From positions 57,370 through 121,369 of the forward strand of contig JADKDZ010000014.1 of the NCBI GenBank assembly GCA_016718265.1: DNA of 64,000 nucleotides, written 5' to 3'. This document shows positions 37,239-48,310 of the stretch, one piece after another. Source of the stretch: Uliginosibacterium sp. (GTDB lineage: Bacteria > Pseudomonadota > Gammaproteobacteria > Burkholderiales > Rhodocyclaceae). The position numbers and the translations under genes were made by a program. Below the pieces are notes generated by a model, which was not told the origin of the DNA, did no database searches, and saw nothing but the letters and a program-made list of their open reading frames with translations. Every line of letters starts with the position of its first letter. Position 1 is the stretch's first letter.

Positions 37239-37871
37239 TTACTTGGCAGTCGTACCGAAGATCTTGTCGCCTGCGTCGCCCAGGCCCGGGATGATGTAAC
37301 CATTCTCGTTGAGATGGCTGTCAATGGACGCCGTCCAGCAACGGACATCGGGGTGCGCCGCGTTCAGCGCCGCGATGCCTTCAGGTGCTGCCACCAGTAC
37401 CAGCGCCCGGATATCTTTGCAACCACGCCGCTTGAGCAAATCTATTGTGGCATTCATGGAGCCCGCGGTGGCCAGCATTGGATCGACGATAAGTGCGGTG
37501 CGCTCATCCAGCTTGCCGACAAATTTCTCGAAGTAGTGCTCGGGCTCAAGCGTTTCTTCGTTCCGCGACAGGCCCACCACGCTGATCTTCGCGCTCGGGA
37601 TCATGTCAAGCACGCCATCGAGCATGCCCAGGCCGGCGCGCAGGATCGGCACCACCGTCACCTTCTTGCCCTTAATTTGCTGGATCTCGACCGGGCCGCT
37701 CCAGCACTCGATCATGACCGGGCCGATCTCGAAGTCGGAGGTCGCTTCATACGCCAGCAGCCGCGCCAATTCGGCGGTCAGCTCGCGAAACTTCTTGGTG
37801 GAAATATCGACCTCGCGCATGAGGCCAATCTTGTGTTGTACCAGCGGATGCTTGACCTGGATGACAGGCAT
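37239..37871 (-). CDS. upp: Uracil phosphoribosyltransferase
   Basis: The 210-residue enzyme makes UMP from uracil and PRPP (pyrimidine salvage, cytoplasm). VPILRAGLGMLDGVL, GLSRNEETLEPEHYFEKF, the PRPP loop DPMLATAGSMNATIDLL, and the C-terminal YIIPGLGDAGDKIFGT (uracil binding) are all present. The E. coli loop reads ATGGS; ATAGS here is a conservative change. The ATG at 37869-37871 gives the standard MPVIQVKHPLVQHKIG start; the TTG twelve codons upstream is not needed. Confidence 0.94.
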   Translation of the reverse strand: MPVIQVKHPLVQHKIGLMREVDISTKKFRELTAELARLLAYEATSDFEIGPVMIECWSGPVEIQQIKGKKVTVVPILRAGLGMLDGVLDMIPSAKISVVGLSRNEETLEPEHYFEKFVGKLDERTALIVDPMLATAGSMNATIDLLKRRGCKDIRALVLVAAPEGIAALNAAHPDVRCWTASIDSHLNENGYIIPGLGDAGDKIFGTTAK

Positions 37872-38037
37872 GGGAACGGACCCTTCGCTCAAAGAAACAA
37901 TGCGCAAATAGTACCGCCGCCGCCCCCGGTTTCGGCAAGCCGGGCGCGAAATCCACCTGTGCGCCGCTTAGGCGTGAATTCAGGCGCCGACGTAATTATG
38001 TACAATTCGCATAAACCACCATAATGAAGCGTCGCAC

Positions 38038-39129
38038 ATGGCCAAAGACGATTACTGGCATTTCCCGCGCCACGCACTGGCCGACTCCGTGCTGGGCGCC
38101 TTCAATAGCGGTCTGAGTCATGCGCTCACCCTGTTTGCGCCGCGACGCATGGGCAAAACCGAATTCCTGCTCAAGGACGTGGCGCCCCAGGCCGACGCAC
38201 GCGGCTGGCGGGTCTTCTATCACTCTTTCATGACCGATGGCGACGAAAGCGGCGAGGTGTTCAAGCTCTCGCTGGCGGAATTCGCTGCCGGCCGCATGCG
38301 CACCTGGCTCAAACCCCTCACCGCACGGGTGAGCGCCGATCTGCTAGGCGTCAAGGCCGAGCTGGGCGCCCAAGCCCCCGCGTCCACCCACTCAGTGACC
38401 GAAGTCATCCAGGCGCTGGCCAGCGGCGGCCGTACCCTGCTGTTGCTGGATGAGGCCCAGATGCTGACCCGGCAGGCCCACAACGAAGAGCTGCTCGGAG
38501 GCCTGCGCACCGGACTGGACATCAACAAGGCGCAGTTGAAAGTGCTGTTCACCGGCTCGTCACGCGAGGGCCTGCGGCGCATGTTCTCCGAAGCCCGGGC
38601 GCCTTTCTTCCACTTCGGTACCAATATCGAGCTTCCCACCCTGAACCAGGATTTCTGCCAGCACATGGCCAACGCGTATCAACACTCCACCGGCCGGCCG
38701 CTGGATGCCGATGCGCTGTGGCAGGCGTTCCAGCACATGGGCTGCGTGCCCGGCAAGCTGCGCGCCGTGGTCGAGGCCATGGTGCTCAACGTCGCTTTGA
38801 GCCTGGAACAAGCCGTCGCCCTCAAAGCGCACGACGAGCAAGATGAAGCGCAATACCGGCGGATGCTCAAGACCATGCCGCCGCTGGACCGGCTGGTGCT
38901 ACGCGCGGTGCTCGCCCGCACGCCCTTGTTCGCCGAAGACACCCGCAACGGCATGGCGCTGGCCCTGGGCAGCACGCCGCCCGCCACGGCAACCGTGCAG
39001 TCGGCCGCCGAGCGTCTGCTGCGTGACGAAGTCATCACCCGGCGCGACCGCGGACAGTACGAGATTGCCGATCCCAGCTTCGAACAATGGCTTCAGAGCC
39101 AGATGGCGGAGTCTGCGCCAAAGGCGTGA
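38038..39129 (+). CDS. P-loop ATPase of the archaeal ATPase/STAND-like type
   Basis: A 363-residue cytoplasmic protein. The Walker A is APRRMGKTEFLL (K40, T41), lacking the first Gly of the textbook motif but as in many 'GPRRxGKT' ATPases. Walker B is TLLLLDEAQML, and LKVLFTGSSREGLRRMF holds the sensor-1-like region. A C-terminal winged-helix-like segment (LDRLVLRAVLARTP, RLLRDEVITRRDRGQYEIADPSF) suggests DNA or protein binding. Such ATPases are found in stress, mobile-element and defence settings, but no partner gene is visible here. It is transcribed alone. Confidence 0.75.
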   Translation: MAKDDYWHFPRHALADSVLGAFNSGLSHALTLFAPRRMGKTEFLLKDVAPQADARGWRVFYHSFMTDGDESGEVFKLSLAEFAAGRMRTWLKPLTARVSADLLGVKAELGAQAPASTHSVTEVIQALASGGRTLLLLDEAQMLTRQAHNEELLGGLRTGLDINKAQLKVLFTGSSREGLRRMFSEARAPFFHFGTNIELPTLNQDFCQHMANAYQHSTGRPLDADALWQAFQHMGCVPGKLRAVVEAMVLNVALSLEQAVALKAHDEQDEAQYRRMLKTMPPLDRLVLRAVLARTPLFAEDTRNGMALALGSTPPATATVQSAAERLLRDEVITRRDRGQYEIADPSFEQWLQSQMAESAPKA

Positions 39130-39268
39130 TACACGCGCGCAGACGCGTCGCTCGGCCCGCCGTTGCCCTGGCGTTCGACCCTTGCAACAACGCAATCGAT
39201 ATCGGACCGGCGACTTGCCACAGAATATCGGTGTCAACGTTTCGGCCCGTCGTGCCGTTGTCCGCATC

Positions 39269-40054
39269 ATGTGTCAGCTACTAGGAATGAATTCGCTCAA
39301 GCCGGCCGAGCTCGGTTTCTCGCTCGCGGGCTTCCTGCGCCGAGGCGGTGAGACCGACGAACACGCCGATGGTTGGGGCATCGCGCTGTATGAAGAATTG
39401 GGTTGCAAGCTCGTCATCGATGAACGGGCATCCGCCAGCTCGCCCGTTGCGGAGTGGGTACAGCGAAACACGGGGCGCTCGCGCAACGTCATCGCCCATA
39501 TCCGCAAGGCCACACAGGGCGAGGTCACTGCGACCAATTGCCACCCCTTCGTTCGCCACCTCTGGGGTCAGGAATGGTGCTTTGCGCACAATGGCAATCT
39601 TGATACCAGCAAGCTCGGGCGACCCGAAAAGTTCATCCCCTGCGGCCAGACCGACAGCGAGCTGGCGTTCTGCCTGCTGTTTGACGCCCTGCTCAAGCGC
39701 TTTGGCGAACAGGCACCGCCAGAGCCCTTGCTGCGCGCGGCACTCAGCGAGATCAGCGCAGGGATCGCAGCGGCAGGCACCTTCAACTACGTACTCTCGA
39801 ATGGCGACGCCCTGTTTGCCCATCGCAGCACCGAACTCCACTACGTCGAGCGCGCCTGGCCCTTTGGCAGGGCGCAATTGCTCGATTGCCTGTGCGAGAT
39901 CGACTTTGCCCGGCACAACCAGCCGGATGACAGGATGATCATCCTCGCCACCCAGCCCCTGACCAACGAGGACTGGCAGCCGCTCCCGATCGGCCGGGTC
40001 AGCACGTTCCGGGGCGGGCGCCTGCTGTGTGACGAGGGCCCGGAAGCCCGGTAA
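39269..40054 (+). CDS. Class II glutamine amidotransferase (YafJ-like)
   Basis: The 261-residue protein begins MCQLLGMN; after Met removal, Cys2 is the N-terminal nucleophile. HADGWGIALYE, IAHIRKATQGEV, WCFAHNGNL and GQTDSELAFCLLFDAL match the Ntn-type glutaminase domain. It has no synthase domain, as in YafJ. It probably hydrolyses a gamma-glutamyl compound. The ATG at 39269 is required by the mechanism; the longer open frame upstream overlaps the ATPase gene. Confidence 0.88.
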   Translation: MCQLLGMNSLKPAELGFSLAGFLRRGGETDEHADGWGIALYEELGCKLVIDERASASSPVAEWVQRNTGRSRNVIAHIRKATQGEVTATNCHPFVRHLWGQEWCFAHNGNLDTSKLGRPEKFIPCGQTDSELAFCLLFDALLKRFGEQAPPEPLLRAALSEISAGIAAAGTFNYVLSNGDALFAHRSTELHYVERAWPFGRAQLLDCLCEIDFARHNQPDDRMIILATQPLTNEDWQPLPIGRVSTFRGGRLLCDEGPEAR

Positions 40055-40156
40055 ATCGGGCTTTGGCGCGGATTTCCGCCTTGCGGTTGAGCAAGCCGTC
40101 ATGCTCGGGTGCACAACCCGGTAGAATCAGGCCACGAAAAAATTCCGGGTGCTCTC

Positions 40157-41611
40157 ATGAGCGAGTCTTATCTTGTTAACTTTACCCCGCAGGAGACGCG
40201 GGTCGCGCTGATGTCTGGCGGGCAGGTGCAGGAGTTACACATTGAGCGGGAACACTCCCGCGGCATCGTGGGTAACGTCTATCTCGGCAAGGTGGTCCGC
40301 GTCCTGCCCGGCATGCAGTCCGCGTTCATCGAAATCGGCCTCGAACGCACGGCCTTCCTCCACGTGGCGGATATCTGGTACGACCGCCATCAGGGCGAAG
40401 TCCAGCGGCCAATCGAGCGCATCCTGCACGAGGGGCAAACGGTGCTGGTCCAGGCGCTGAAAGATCCGATCGGCACGAAGGGCGCGCGACTTTCGACCCA
40501 GCTCTCGATTGCCGGGCGCCTGCTGGTCTATCTGCCGCAAGATCACCACATCGGCATCTCGCAGCGCATTGAAGACGAAGCCGAGCGCGACCGCCTGCGC
40601 GAACGTCTGATCGGCCTCCTGCCCAAGGAGGGCTGCGGCGGCTTCATCGTGCGCACCCAGGCCAGCACGGCCAGTGACGAGGAACTCGCTGCCGACATCG
40701 CCTACCTGCTCAAGCTGTGGGAAGAAATCCAGGCTGGCCGCCTGCGCGCCGAAGCCCCGGCCATTCTCTACCGCGACCTGAATCTGGCCGAGCGCGTCAT
40801 GCGCGATCTGGTGAGCAGCGAAACCGAGAAGGTCATCGTCGACTCGCGCGAGAACTACCTCAAGCTCGCCACCTTTGTGTCGGAATACATGCCGCGCGTG
40901 GAGCACATGCTGGAGCACTACTCCGGCGAGCGTCCGCTGTTTGACATGTACGGCGTGGAAGACGAGATCCAGAAAGCCCTCTCACGGCGCGTCGAACTCA
41001 AGAGCGGCGGCTATCTCATCATCGATCAGACCGAAGCGCTGACCACGATTGACGTCAACACTGGCGGTTTCGTCGGCGCCCGCACCTTTGACGACACCAT
41101 CTTCAAGACCAATCTGGAGGCCACGCAGGCCATCGCCCGCCAGCTGCGCCTGCGCAACCTGGGCGGCATCATCCTGCTCGACTTCATCGACATGGAAAAC
41201 GACGAGCACCGCCTCACCGTGCTCGCCGAGCTGACCAAGGCCCTCGCCCGCGACCACACCAAGGTCTCGGTCAGCGGCTTCACCTCGCTCGGCCTGGTCG
41301 AGATGACCCGCAAACGCACCCGCGAGTCGCTCGCCCACGTACTCTGCGAACCTTGCCCGACCTGCGGCGGCCGGGGCGAAGTCAAGACGGCCCGCACCGT
41401 CGCTTACGAAATCATGCGCGAACTGGTACGGGAAGCGCGCCAGTTCGAGGCCAAGGAATTCCGCGTCCTCAGCTCGCCTGTCGTGGTCGACCTGCTGCTC
41501 GACGAAGAAGCGCCAACTGTCGCCAACCTGCAAAGCTTCATCGGCAAGCCGATCTCATTCCACCCCGAGGTCAGCTACATGCAGGAGCAATTCGATATCG
41601 TGCTGCTCTAG
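40157..41611 (+). CDS. rng: Ribonuclease G
   Basis: The 484-residue enzyme starts MSESYLVNFTPQETRVALM, with an S1 domain at about 35-125 (GNVYLGKVVRVLPGMQSAFI). The RNase E/G catalytic region follows with metal Asp residues in TIDVNTGGFVG and LLDFIDMENDEHR, and the Zn-link motif CEPCPTCGGRG. It cuts single-stranded AU-rich RNA, including the 16S 5' end. The length fits RNase G (about 489), not RNase E. The cupin gene follows after 16 bases. Confidence 0.95.
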   Translation: MSESYLVNFTPQETRVALMSGGQVQELHIEREHSRGIVGNVYLGKVVRVLPGMQSAFIEIGLERTAFLHVADIWYDRHQGEVQRPIERILHEGQTVLVQALKDPIGTKGARLSTQLSIAGRLLVYLPQDHHIGISQRIEDEAERDRLRERLIGLLPKEGCGGFIVRTQASTASDEELAADIAYLLKLWEEIQAGRLRAEAPAILYRDLNLAERVMRDLVSSETEKVIVDSRENYLKLATFVSEYMPRVEHMLEHYSGERPLFDMYGVEDEIQKALSRRVELKSGGYLIIDQTEALTTIDVNTGGFVGARTFDDTIFKTNLEATQAIARQLRLRNLGGIILLDFIDMENDEHRLTVLAELTKALARDHTKVSVSGFTSLGLVEMTRKRTRESLAHVLCEPCPTCGGRGEVKTARTVAYEIMRELVREARQFEAKEFRVLSSPVVVDLLLDEEAPTVANLQSFIGKPISFHPEVSYMQEQFDIVLL

Positions 41612-41627
41612 CCTGCAGACACACCGC

Positions 41628-42023
41628 ATGACGCCCTTTGCCACCCTGCGCCTGCCCGACCAGCCAACCCTGGTCGCCCCGGACGGTTCCGACGTCCGGG
41701 TGCTGCTTGCCCTCGGCGGCGGCAGCATGGCGCATTTCGAACTCGCGGCTGGTGTCGTTTCGGATGCCGTCGTCCATCGCAGCGTCGAAGAGCTCTGGTA
41801 CATCCTCAGCGGGCGCGGCCAGATGTGGCGCAAACAGGGCGAGCGCGAAGAGATCATTGCGCTCGAACCCGGCATCTGCCTCAGCATCCCGCAAGGCACG
41901 CAGTTCCAGTTCCGGGCTGCACCCGACCAGGCTGTGTCCGCCGTCGGCATTACCTTGCCCCCTTGGCCTGGCGCAGACGAGGCGGTGACGGTTCCGGGCC
42001 CTTGGCAAGCCACGCAGCGCTGA
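41628..42023 (+). CDS. Cupin-domain protein
   Basis: A 131-residue single cupin barrel. Motif 1 is reduced to VVHRSVEELWYILSGRG (one His and Glu kept), and motif 2 reads LSIPQGTQFQF, with the usual His replaced. Metal binding and activity are uncertain. It starts 16 bases after rng and may be co-transcribed with it. No function is assigned. Confidence 0.8.
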   Translation: MTPFATLRLPDQPTLVAPDGSDVRVLLALGGGSMAHFELAAGVVSDAVVHRSVEELWYILSGRGQMWRKQGEREEIIALEPGICLSIPQGTQFQFRAAPDQAVSAVGITLPPWPGADEAVTVPGPWQATQR

Positions 42024-42080
42024 GCCCCGCCCACCGGAAATACACGCCGGGGGCCGACAGGCGGGCAGTACAATCCCGCC

Positions 42081-42587
42081 ATGACATCAGACCCCCAGAA
42101 CGAGGCCGTAGCGCCTGAGCAAGCCGAAGCGGTGAATGAACCGCGCCTGTGGATCGACAAAGGCTGGACCGCCCGCGTCATCAAGAACGAAGACGACGAC
42201 GGCTGGGCCGTTGAAATGATTCTGGACGGCGAGCCCGAACCCGCACTGGTCGGCCCCTGGACCATGGGGCGCGACAAAAAGAACCCCAAGCCCCTCGACG
42301 CCTTCGCGTTCAGCACCTTGGTCAAGACCGCCTCCGAAGTGCTGCGCCGCCACGAACAGCATGCCCACGCCATGCTCCACAAAACGCTCTCGGTCGACAC
42401 CGATGACGGGCGCATCGACGTCACCCTCGACATCGTGCCCGACGAAGACGACCCCTACGCCCTGCTGGGCGCCCAAGACGCCAACGGCGACGAACTGGCC
42501 AAAGTACGCGTCGGCCCTGAATTCCGCTTCAACCTCGCCAGCGCAAGAGCCTGGATTGAGGACGAATTCCGTCGGCCGGGGGATTGA
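42081..42587 (+). CDS. Hypothetical protein, acidic
   Basis: A 168-residue acidic, soluble protein with no signal peptide. Recognisable stretches are WIDKGWTARVIKNEDDDGWAVEMI and GPWTMGRDKKNPKPLDAFAFSTLVKTASEVLRRHEQ, found in a conserved family of betaproteobacterial proteins of unknown function. The coding frame is strong (third-position GC) and starts 57 bases after the cupin stop. Confidence 0.75.
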   Translation: MTSDPQNEAVAPEQAEAVNEPRLWIDKGWTARVIKNEDDDGWAVEMILDGEPEPALVGPWTMGRDKKNPKPLDAFAFSTLVKTASEVLRRHEQHAHAMLHKTLSVDTDDGRIDVTLDIVPDEDDPYALLGAQDANGDELAKVRVGPEFRFNLASARAWIEDEFRRPGD

Positions 42588-42660
42588 GGCGGATGTTTGC
42601 TATCTGAATTCGCTGTGTAAGCGCGAATGTACGCCGGGGAGGTTCGCCCGCCGCGGCACT

Positions 42661-42888
42661 TCAACCAATCGAGATGTCGCCTTCCTTTGCTTGTGGTTTC
42701 TCCGCGAGGACAGGGCTGTGCTGAACGCTGCCGGGCGGATGCGGGGTTTCACCGTAACGCAGGCCTTCGGGATGGGTTTCGGTGGCAAAGGCGCTGTCGT
42801 CGCCCACATCACCCAACAGCTCCGGCGGCTCGGCTTGGTAGAGGGCTTCCGCGATGAGGTCGGCGGTCTTGATTTCGGGCTTGCGCAT
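42661..42888 (-). CDS. Small hypothetical protein (75 residues)
   Basis: The ATG at 42886-42888 follows a strong AAGGAG ribosome site at good spacing. The product begins MRKPEIKTADLIAEALYQ, a helix, then becomes Pro/Glu/Gly rich. It is a small soluble protein of unknown role; the ribosome site is the main evidence for it. Confidence 0.6.
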   Translation of the reverse strand: MRKPEIKTADLIAEALYQAEPPELLGDVGDDSAFATETHPEGLRYGETPHPPGSVQHSPVLAEKPQAKEGDISIG

Positions 42889-43115
42889 GCTGAGTCTCCT
42901 TGCGAGCGGCCCGTTACGAGGGGTTTCAGAAAGCGCCGATCACCCTGTGTGATAGACGCTTGCTCCCCACTTCACAAACATGGCAGACCGGATGGCCAGA
43001 AGCCGCCTGCAGCCTTGCTCTCCGCGTTGCCAGGCCGGTGAGGCTTACATGGCGTGGCTGGGTAGATCGGCATGCTGCAGAAGTCCATCCCATGCGGCTC
43101 TTCAGGCATCCATGC

Positions 43116-43140
43116 AAAAGGGCCGCAATGCGGCCCTTTT
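43116..43140 (-). terminator. Rho-independent terminator of thiC
   Basis: GGGCCGC and GCGGCCC pair around a 3-base loop, with AAAA before and TTTT after, so it works in both directions. It lies 25 bases after the thiC stop. Confidence 0.9.
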
Positions 43141-43164
43141 CAGATCAGGGGCGACACGCAGCTG

Positions 43165-45079
<1,915 letters not shown>

Positions 45080-45127
45080 GGTGCTTCCTCTCAGTGGGCG
45101 CGGCGAGGAAGCAGGCGCAGCGTTGCT

Positions 45128-45210
45128 GCACTCGCCTTCCCTACGCCGGCATGACCCGGATCAGGTTCCAAGGGTGTTTCTCACCGCTCACGCGGACCCC
45201 CGACGATGCG
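45128..45210 (-). promoter_or_regulatory. TPP riboswitch (THI element) in the thiC leader
   Basis: Read on the minus strand, the leader has GGGGGTCC, then GTGAGAAACACCC, then GAACCTGATCCGGG and ATGCCGGCGTAGGGAAG. These are the conserved pieces of the TPP aptamer. It ends about 50 bases before the thiC ATG, so thiamine pyrophosphate should shut off thiC. Confidence 0.92.
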
Positions 45211-45367
45211 CTGCACCTTACTTGAAAAGCCCCGTACCAGGCAATGGCCCGTGCGCCACGCGGCAACCGGGCCAGGCAACCCATGCTTGCGTTTCCGGTT
45301 GCGTTCGCTTGATGGCTGGACAACACCGCGGGCGATATGCTTTGCCTCTTTGATAGGAGACCCGTAC

Positions 45368-46048
45368 ATGAAATTCGGACGCAAGCTTGCTGCACTTCGA
45401 CGGGAACGCGGCCTCTCACAGGAGCGGCTCGCCGAGCGCATCGGTGTATCACGCCAAGCCGTCGCCAAGTGGGAAGCCGGCGAGTCCTTTCCCGAGTTGC
45501 CCAAACTCCTGTTACTCGGCGACTGCTTCCGGCAAAGTCTGGACCGTTTGGTGCGAGACCACGAGGACGAGAGATGCCGCGCGGGGGGTACGCCGGACGC
45601 GTTCGCGTGCGATGACGATTTCCTCGACTTCCTCTGCCGGGCCAAGCGCTGCACCTACGCCGGAAAGGGCGCTGAGTGCGCTTCTTCACGCCCGGCCTCG
45701 CATGACCTCGTTTTCCGGGAAGGGGCGCTTGTCTATCTGGACAGCTATCTCGGGGGTGAGCGCTTTGCCGGCGAGGAGGCGGTATGGCGCAATGGCACGC
45801 CGATCTGGGCCATGAACTATGCTGGCCGGACACTGGACGAGACCTTTTCGGGCGATTTCCTCAAGGAGGCCCTCACTCAGGTCACACCGGATTTGCCCTA
45901 TCGTGGCCCGCGCTTGCATGTCCATGGCGACTTCGCCTATCACTGCCATGTGACGGGCGAACCAGACTGGTTTGAAGGCCACGAGGAGGTGTTCTGCCTG
46001 GGCCGCAAGGTCTACGAGTGCCGCTTCCACGGAGGGTCAATCGCTTAG
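45368..46048 (+). CDS. XRE-family regulator with C-terminal DUF5680-like domain
   Basis: A 226-residue protein. The N-terminal helix-turn-helix (FGRKLAALRRERGLSQERLAERIGVSRQAVAKWEAGESFPELPKLLLL) is of Cro/CI type. From about residue 85, FLCRAKRCTYAGKGAE, SRPASHDLVFREG, YLDSYLGGERFAGEEAVW and FLKEALTQVTPDLPYRGP match DUF5680, usually a stand-alone domain of unknown role. The domain may bind a small ligand. AGGAG lies 10 bases before the ATG at 45368. It is divergent from thiC. Confidence 0.83.
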   Translation: MKFGRKLAALRRERGLSQERLAERIGVSRQAVAKWEAGESFPELPKLLLLGDCFRQSLDRLVRDHEDERCRAGGTPDAFACDDDFLDFLCRAKRCTYAGKGAECASSRPASHDLVFREGALVYLDSYLGGERFAGEEAVWRNGTPIWAMNYAGRTLDETFSGDFLKEALTQVTPDLPYRGPRLHVHGDFAYHCHVTGEPDWFEGHEEVFCLGRKVYECRFHGGSIA

Positions 46049-46166
46049 CCGCTGCTGACGCCACGCCCGCTGCACTCACGTGCTGTTTGTCGGGCCGAGA
46101 AGACAAGCCTTGGTGGGATCGGGTATATGTGCACCGAGCTTGGTCACCATCTGGAATCCTAGGGTC

Positions 46167-46763
46167 ATGAGAGTATTGTTTGGGCGCGGTGCGCCATGGG
46201 TGCTGGGTTGTTGTCTTGGCGCCTGCGTGATGACTTCCCCGAAGCCGGACTCGGAGCCTGCGCCACCGGTAGCGAGCTCGGCGCCTGCCGTGGCCGACGA
46301 AGGCGGGATTTCTCCACGCGCCGCGCCGATCATGCCCAAAACCCCCATCATGACAACGCCGCCGCCCAAACCCCTGCACTCGGCGACAGTGACTTTGCCT
46401 GCGGCAAAGAACATCAAGCTGCCGACAGAAGAGAAACCCGTCGTCGCGCCGCTGCAAGACAAGCCTGCGCCGCCTGAGCCCACCCCCGTACCCACTCCAC
46501 CGCCTCCGCCCGCAAGAGGAAAGGCCAACACGCCCATCCCCGAGAAGCTGCTGCATGATTATCCGTGGCTGGAGTCTTGTCAGACACGTATGGCATTCGG
46601 CGGAGCCGTGCAATGTGACGTGGATACCCTGCTCGCCCATCCTTCGGCGCGTGTACAGGTCTACGTACGCGAGCCCAAGCTGATCCGCACCTACCCGGAC
46701 GGCCTGCGCATCCAGTTGCGCGAAGGGCTGCCAAGGCTGTACCGCTTCTACGTCGTACCGTGA
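46167..46763 (+). CDS. Proline-rich putative lipoprotein
   Basis: The protein has 198 residues from the ATG at 46167. The signal peptide ends in a lipobox (LGCCLGAC), so it is probably lipid-anchored. Residues 25-120 are a Pro/Ala/Lys-rich linker that could span the periplasm; the last 70 residues (LLHDYPWLESCQTRMAFGGAVQCDVDTLLAHP) form a small domain with two Cys. The function is unknown. The carbonic anhydrase fusion follows on the same strand after 86 bases. Confidence 0.65.
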   Translation: MRVLFGRGAPWVLGCCLGACVMTSPKPDSEPAPPVASSAPAVADEGGISPRAAPIMPKTPIMTTPPPKPLHSATVTLPAAKNIKLPTEEKPVVAPLQDKPAPPEPTPVPTPPPPPARGKANTPIPEKLLHDYPWLESCQTRMAFGGAVQCDVDTLLAHPSARVQVYVREPKLIRTYPDGLRIQLREGLPRLYRFYVVP

Positions 46764-46849
46764 TGCGCGGTGCACGGCGCTGACCCTCAAGTCTCGCCAC
46801 TATTTGGCCGCTAAGCAGAGGGTATCGTTGCAGCCGAAAGGGGGCTGTC

Positions 46850-48298
46850 ATGAATTTTCTGCGCGCCATGTGTCTCTACGGACTGGCTGGCCTTGCATTC
46901 CTGGCACAGCCGAGCCAGGCCGCCGACTGGCTGGTGGTCGCCAAAGACAAACTGCGTAGCGTCGAGCTGGATCGCTCAACCGTCATGTCTTCGGACGGCG
47001 GCAGCAAGATCGCCTGGGGGCGGATCGTCGTAGCGGACGCGCACGCGACAGTGACCGGCTACAAGAGCATTCGTGTCTTGAATCGCTACGACTGCTCGAA
47101 TCGCAGTTTCTCCATTATCAAGCGCGTCTATCTCTCGGCAGATGAACGCGTGCTCCGCGAGGAGCAGATCGAGATTCCCAGCGCGTCAGTCATCCGCCCG
47201 GGTACGGTGGATGAGCGCTTCTACAACACCGTGTGCCCGGCGCCAGTCGCCAGTACGCGCAAGGACGCAACACCCCCCCGCAAAGCCGCCAGCCTGGAAG
47301 ACCTGGGCCGTGTCGCGCAGGAAGCCGCACGCCGCGCAGAACGTGCGAAGAACGGGGCGCCGCCGATGGCCAGCCAATCGTTTCGCCGCGCAGACATCCA
47401 GCTCGTCAAGGAGGAGCATGGCGCCAAGCCGGTGAGCAAAGCCGTCGAAGCCCCTGCAGCCCATGCGGTCGAGACACACTCCGCACCCGCCGATGCCGTG
47501 CAGCTTCCCTTACCGGTCCGCAAAGCACCACCGGTTTATGTGGCAAAGCCACCCTCGCTGCGCAGCATTCCGACCCGCGTCAGCAAGCCGCTGCCTGCTC
47601 CCCCGCCCCCCGCCCACAACCCGCACGCACACTGGAGCTACGAGGGAGACACGGGGCCTGCAGCCTGGGGCCAGATGCGGGCAGACTATGCCCTATGCAG
47701 CAGCGGTACGCGCCAGTCTCCCATCGATATCCGGGATGGCATCAAGGTCGAGCAGGAGCCGATCGTGTTCGACTACAAGCCGACCTACTTCCGCATCGTC
47801 GACAATGGTCACACCATCCAGGTCAATTACGGTGAGGGCTCTCGGCTGAGCGTGATGGGTCGCACCTATGAACTGGTGCAGTTCCACTTCCATCGCCCGT
47901 CCGAAGAACGGATCGACGGCCGGAACTTCGACATGGTGGTGCACCTGGTGCATAAGGATCTGGACGGCCGGCTCGCCGTCGTGGCGGTGATGCTCGAACG
48001 CGGCGCAGCCAGCGCGTTCATGCAGACCTTGTGGAACAACCTGCCCCTGGAGAAAAACGAGGAGTACCTGGCCCGCGCCGCTATCAATGCGTCTGACATT
48101 CTTCCGGCTCGGCGCGAGTACTACAGCTATATGGGCTCGCTCACCACGCCGCCTTGCACGGAAGGCGTGCTGTGGCTGGTGATGAAGAACCCCAGTCAGC
48201 TGTCGGAGGAGCAGATCGCCGTATTCTCGCGCTTCTATCGCAACAACGCGCGCCCGATCCAGCCGCAGAACACGCGTGTCATCAAGGAGAGTCGCTGA
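46850..48298 (+). CDS. Adhesin-E-like domain fused to alpha-carbonic anhydrase
   Basis: A 482-residue exported protein. After a signal peptide (YGLAGLAFLAQPSQA), residues about 25-125 resemble the surface-adhesin protein E domain (WLVVAKDKLRSVELDRSTV, YDCSNRSFSII, PGTVDERFYNTVC). A Pro-rich linker follows. From about residue 262 a complete alpha-carbonic anhydrase is seen: Zn ligands in VQFHFHRPSEE and VVHLVH, SPIDI near its start, and GSLTTPPCTEGVLWLV. It hydrates CO2 in the periplasm or at the surface. The fusion is unusual. Confidence 0.85.
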   Translation: MNFLRAMCLYGLAGLAFLAQPSQAADWLVVAKDKLRSVELDRSTVMSSDGGSKIAWGRIVVADAHATVTGYKSIRVLNRYDCSNRSFSIIKRVYLSADERVLREEQIEIPSASVIRPGTVDERFYNTVCPAPVASTRKDATPPRKAASLEDLGRVAQEAARRAERAKNGAPPMASQSFRRADIQLVKEEHGAKPVSKAVEAPAAHAVETHSAPADAVQLPLPVRKAPPVYVAKPPSLRSIPTRVSKPLPAPPPPAHNPHAHWSYEGDTGPAAWGQMRADYALCSSGTRQSPIDIRDGIKVEQEPIVFDYKPTYFRIVDNGHTIQVNYGEGSRLSVMGRTYELVQFHFHRPSEERIDGRNFDMVVHLVHKDLDGRLAVVAVMLERGAASAFMQTLWNNLPLEKNEEYLARAAINASDILPARREYYSYMGSLTTPPCTEGVLWLVMKNPSQLSEEQIAVFSRFYRNNARPIQPQNTRVIKESR

Positions 48299-48310
48299 GT
48301 CACAGACAAC

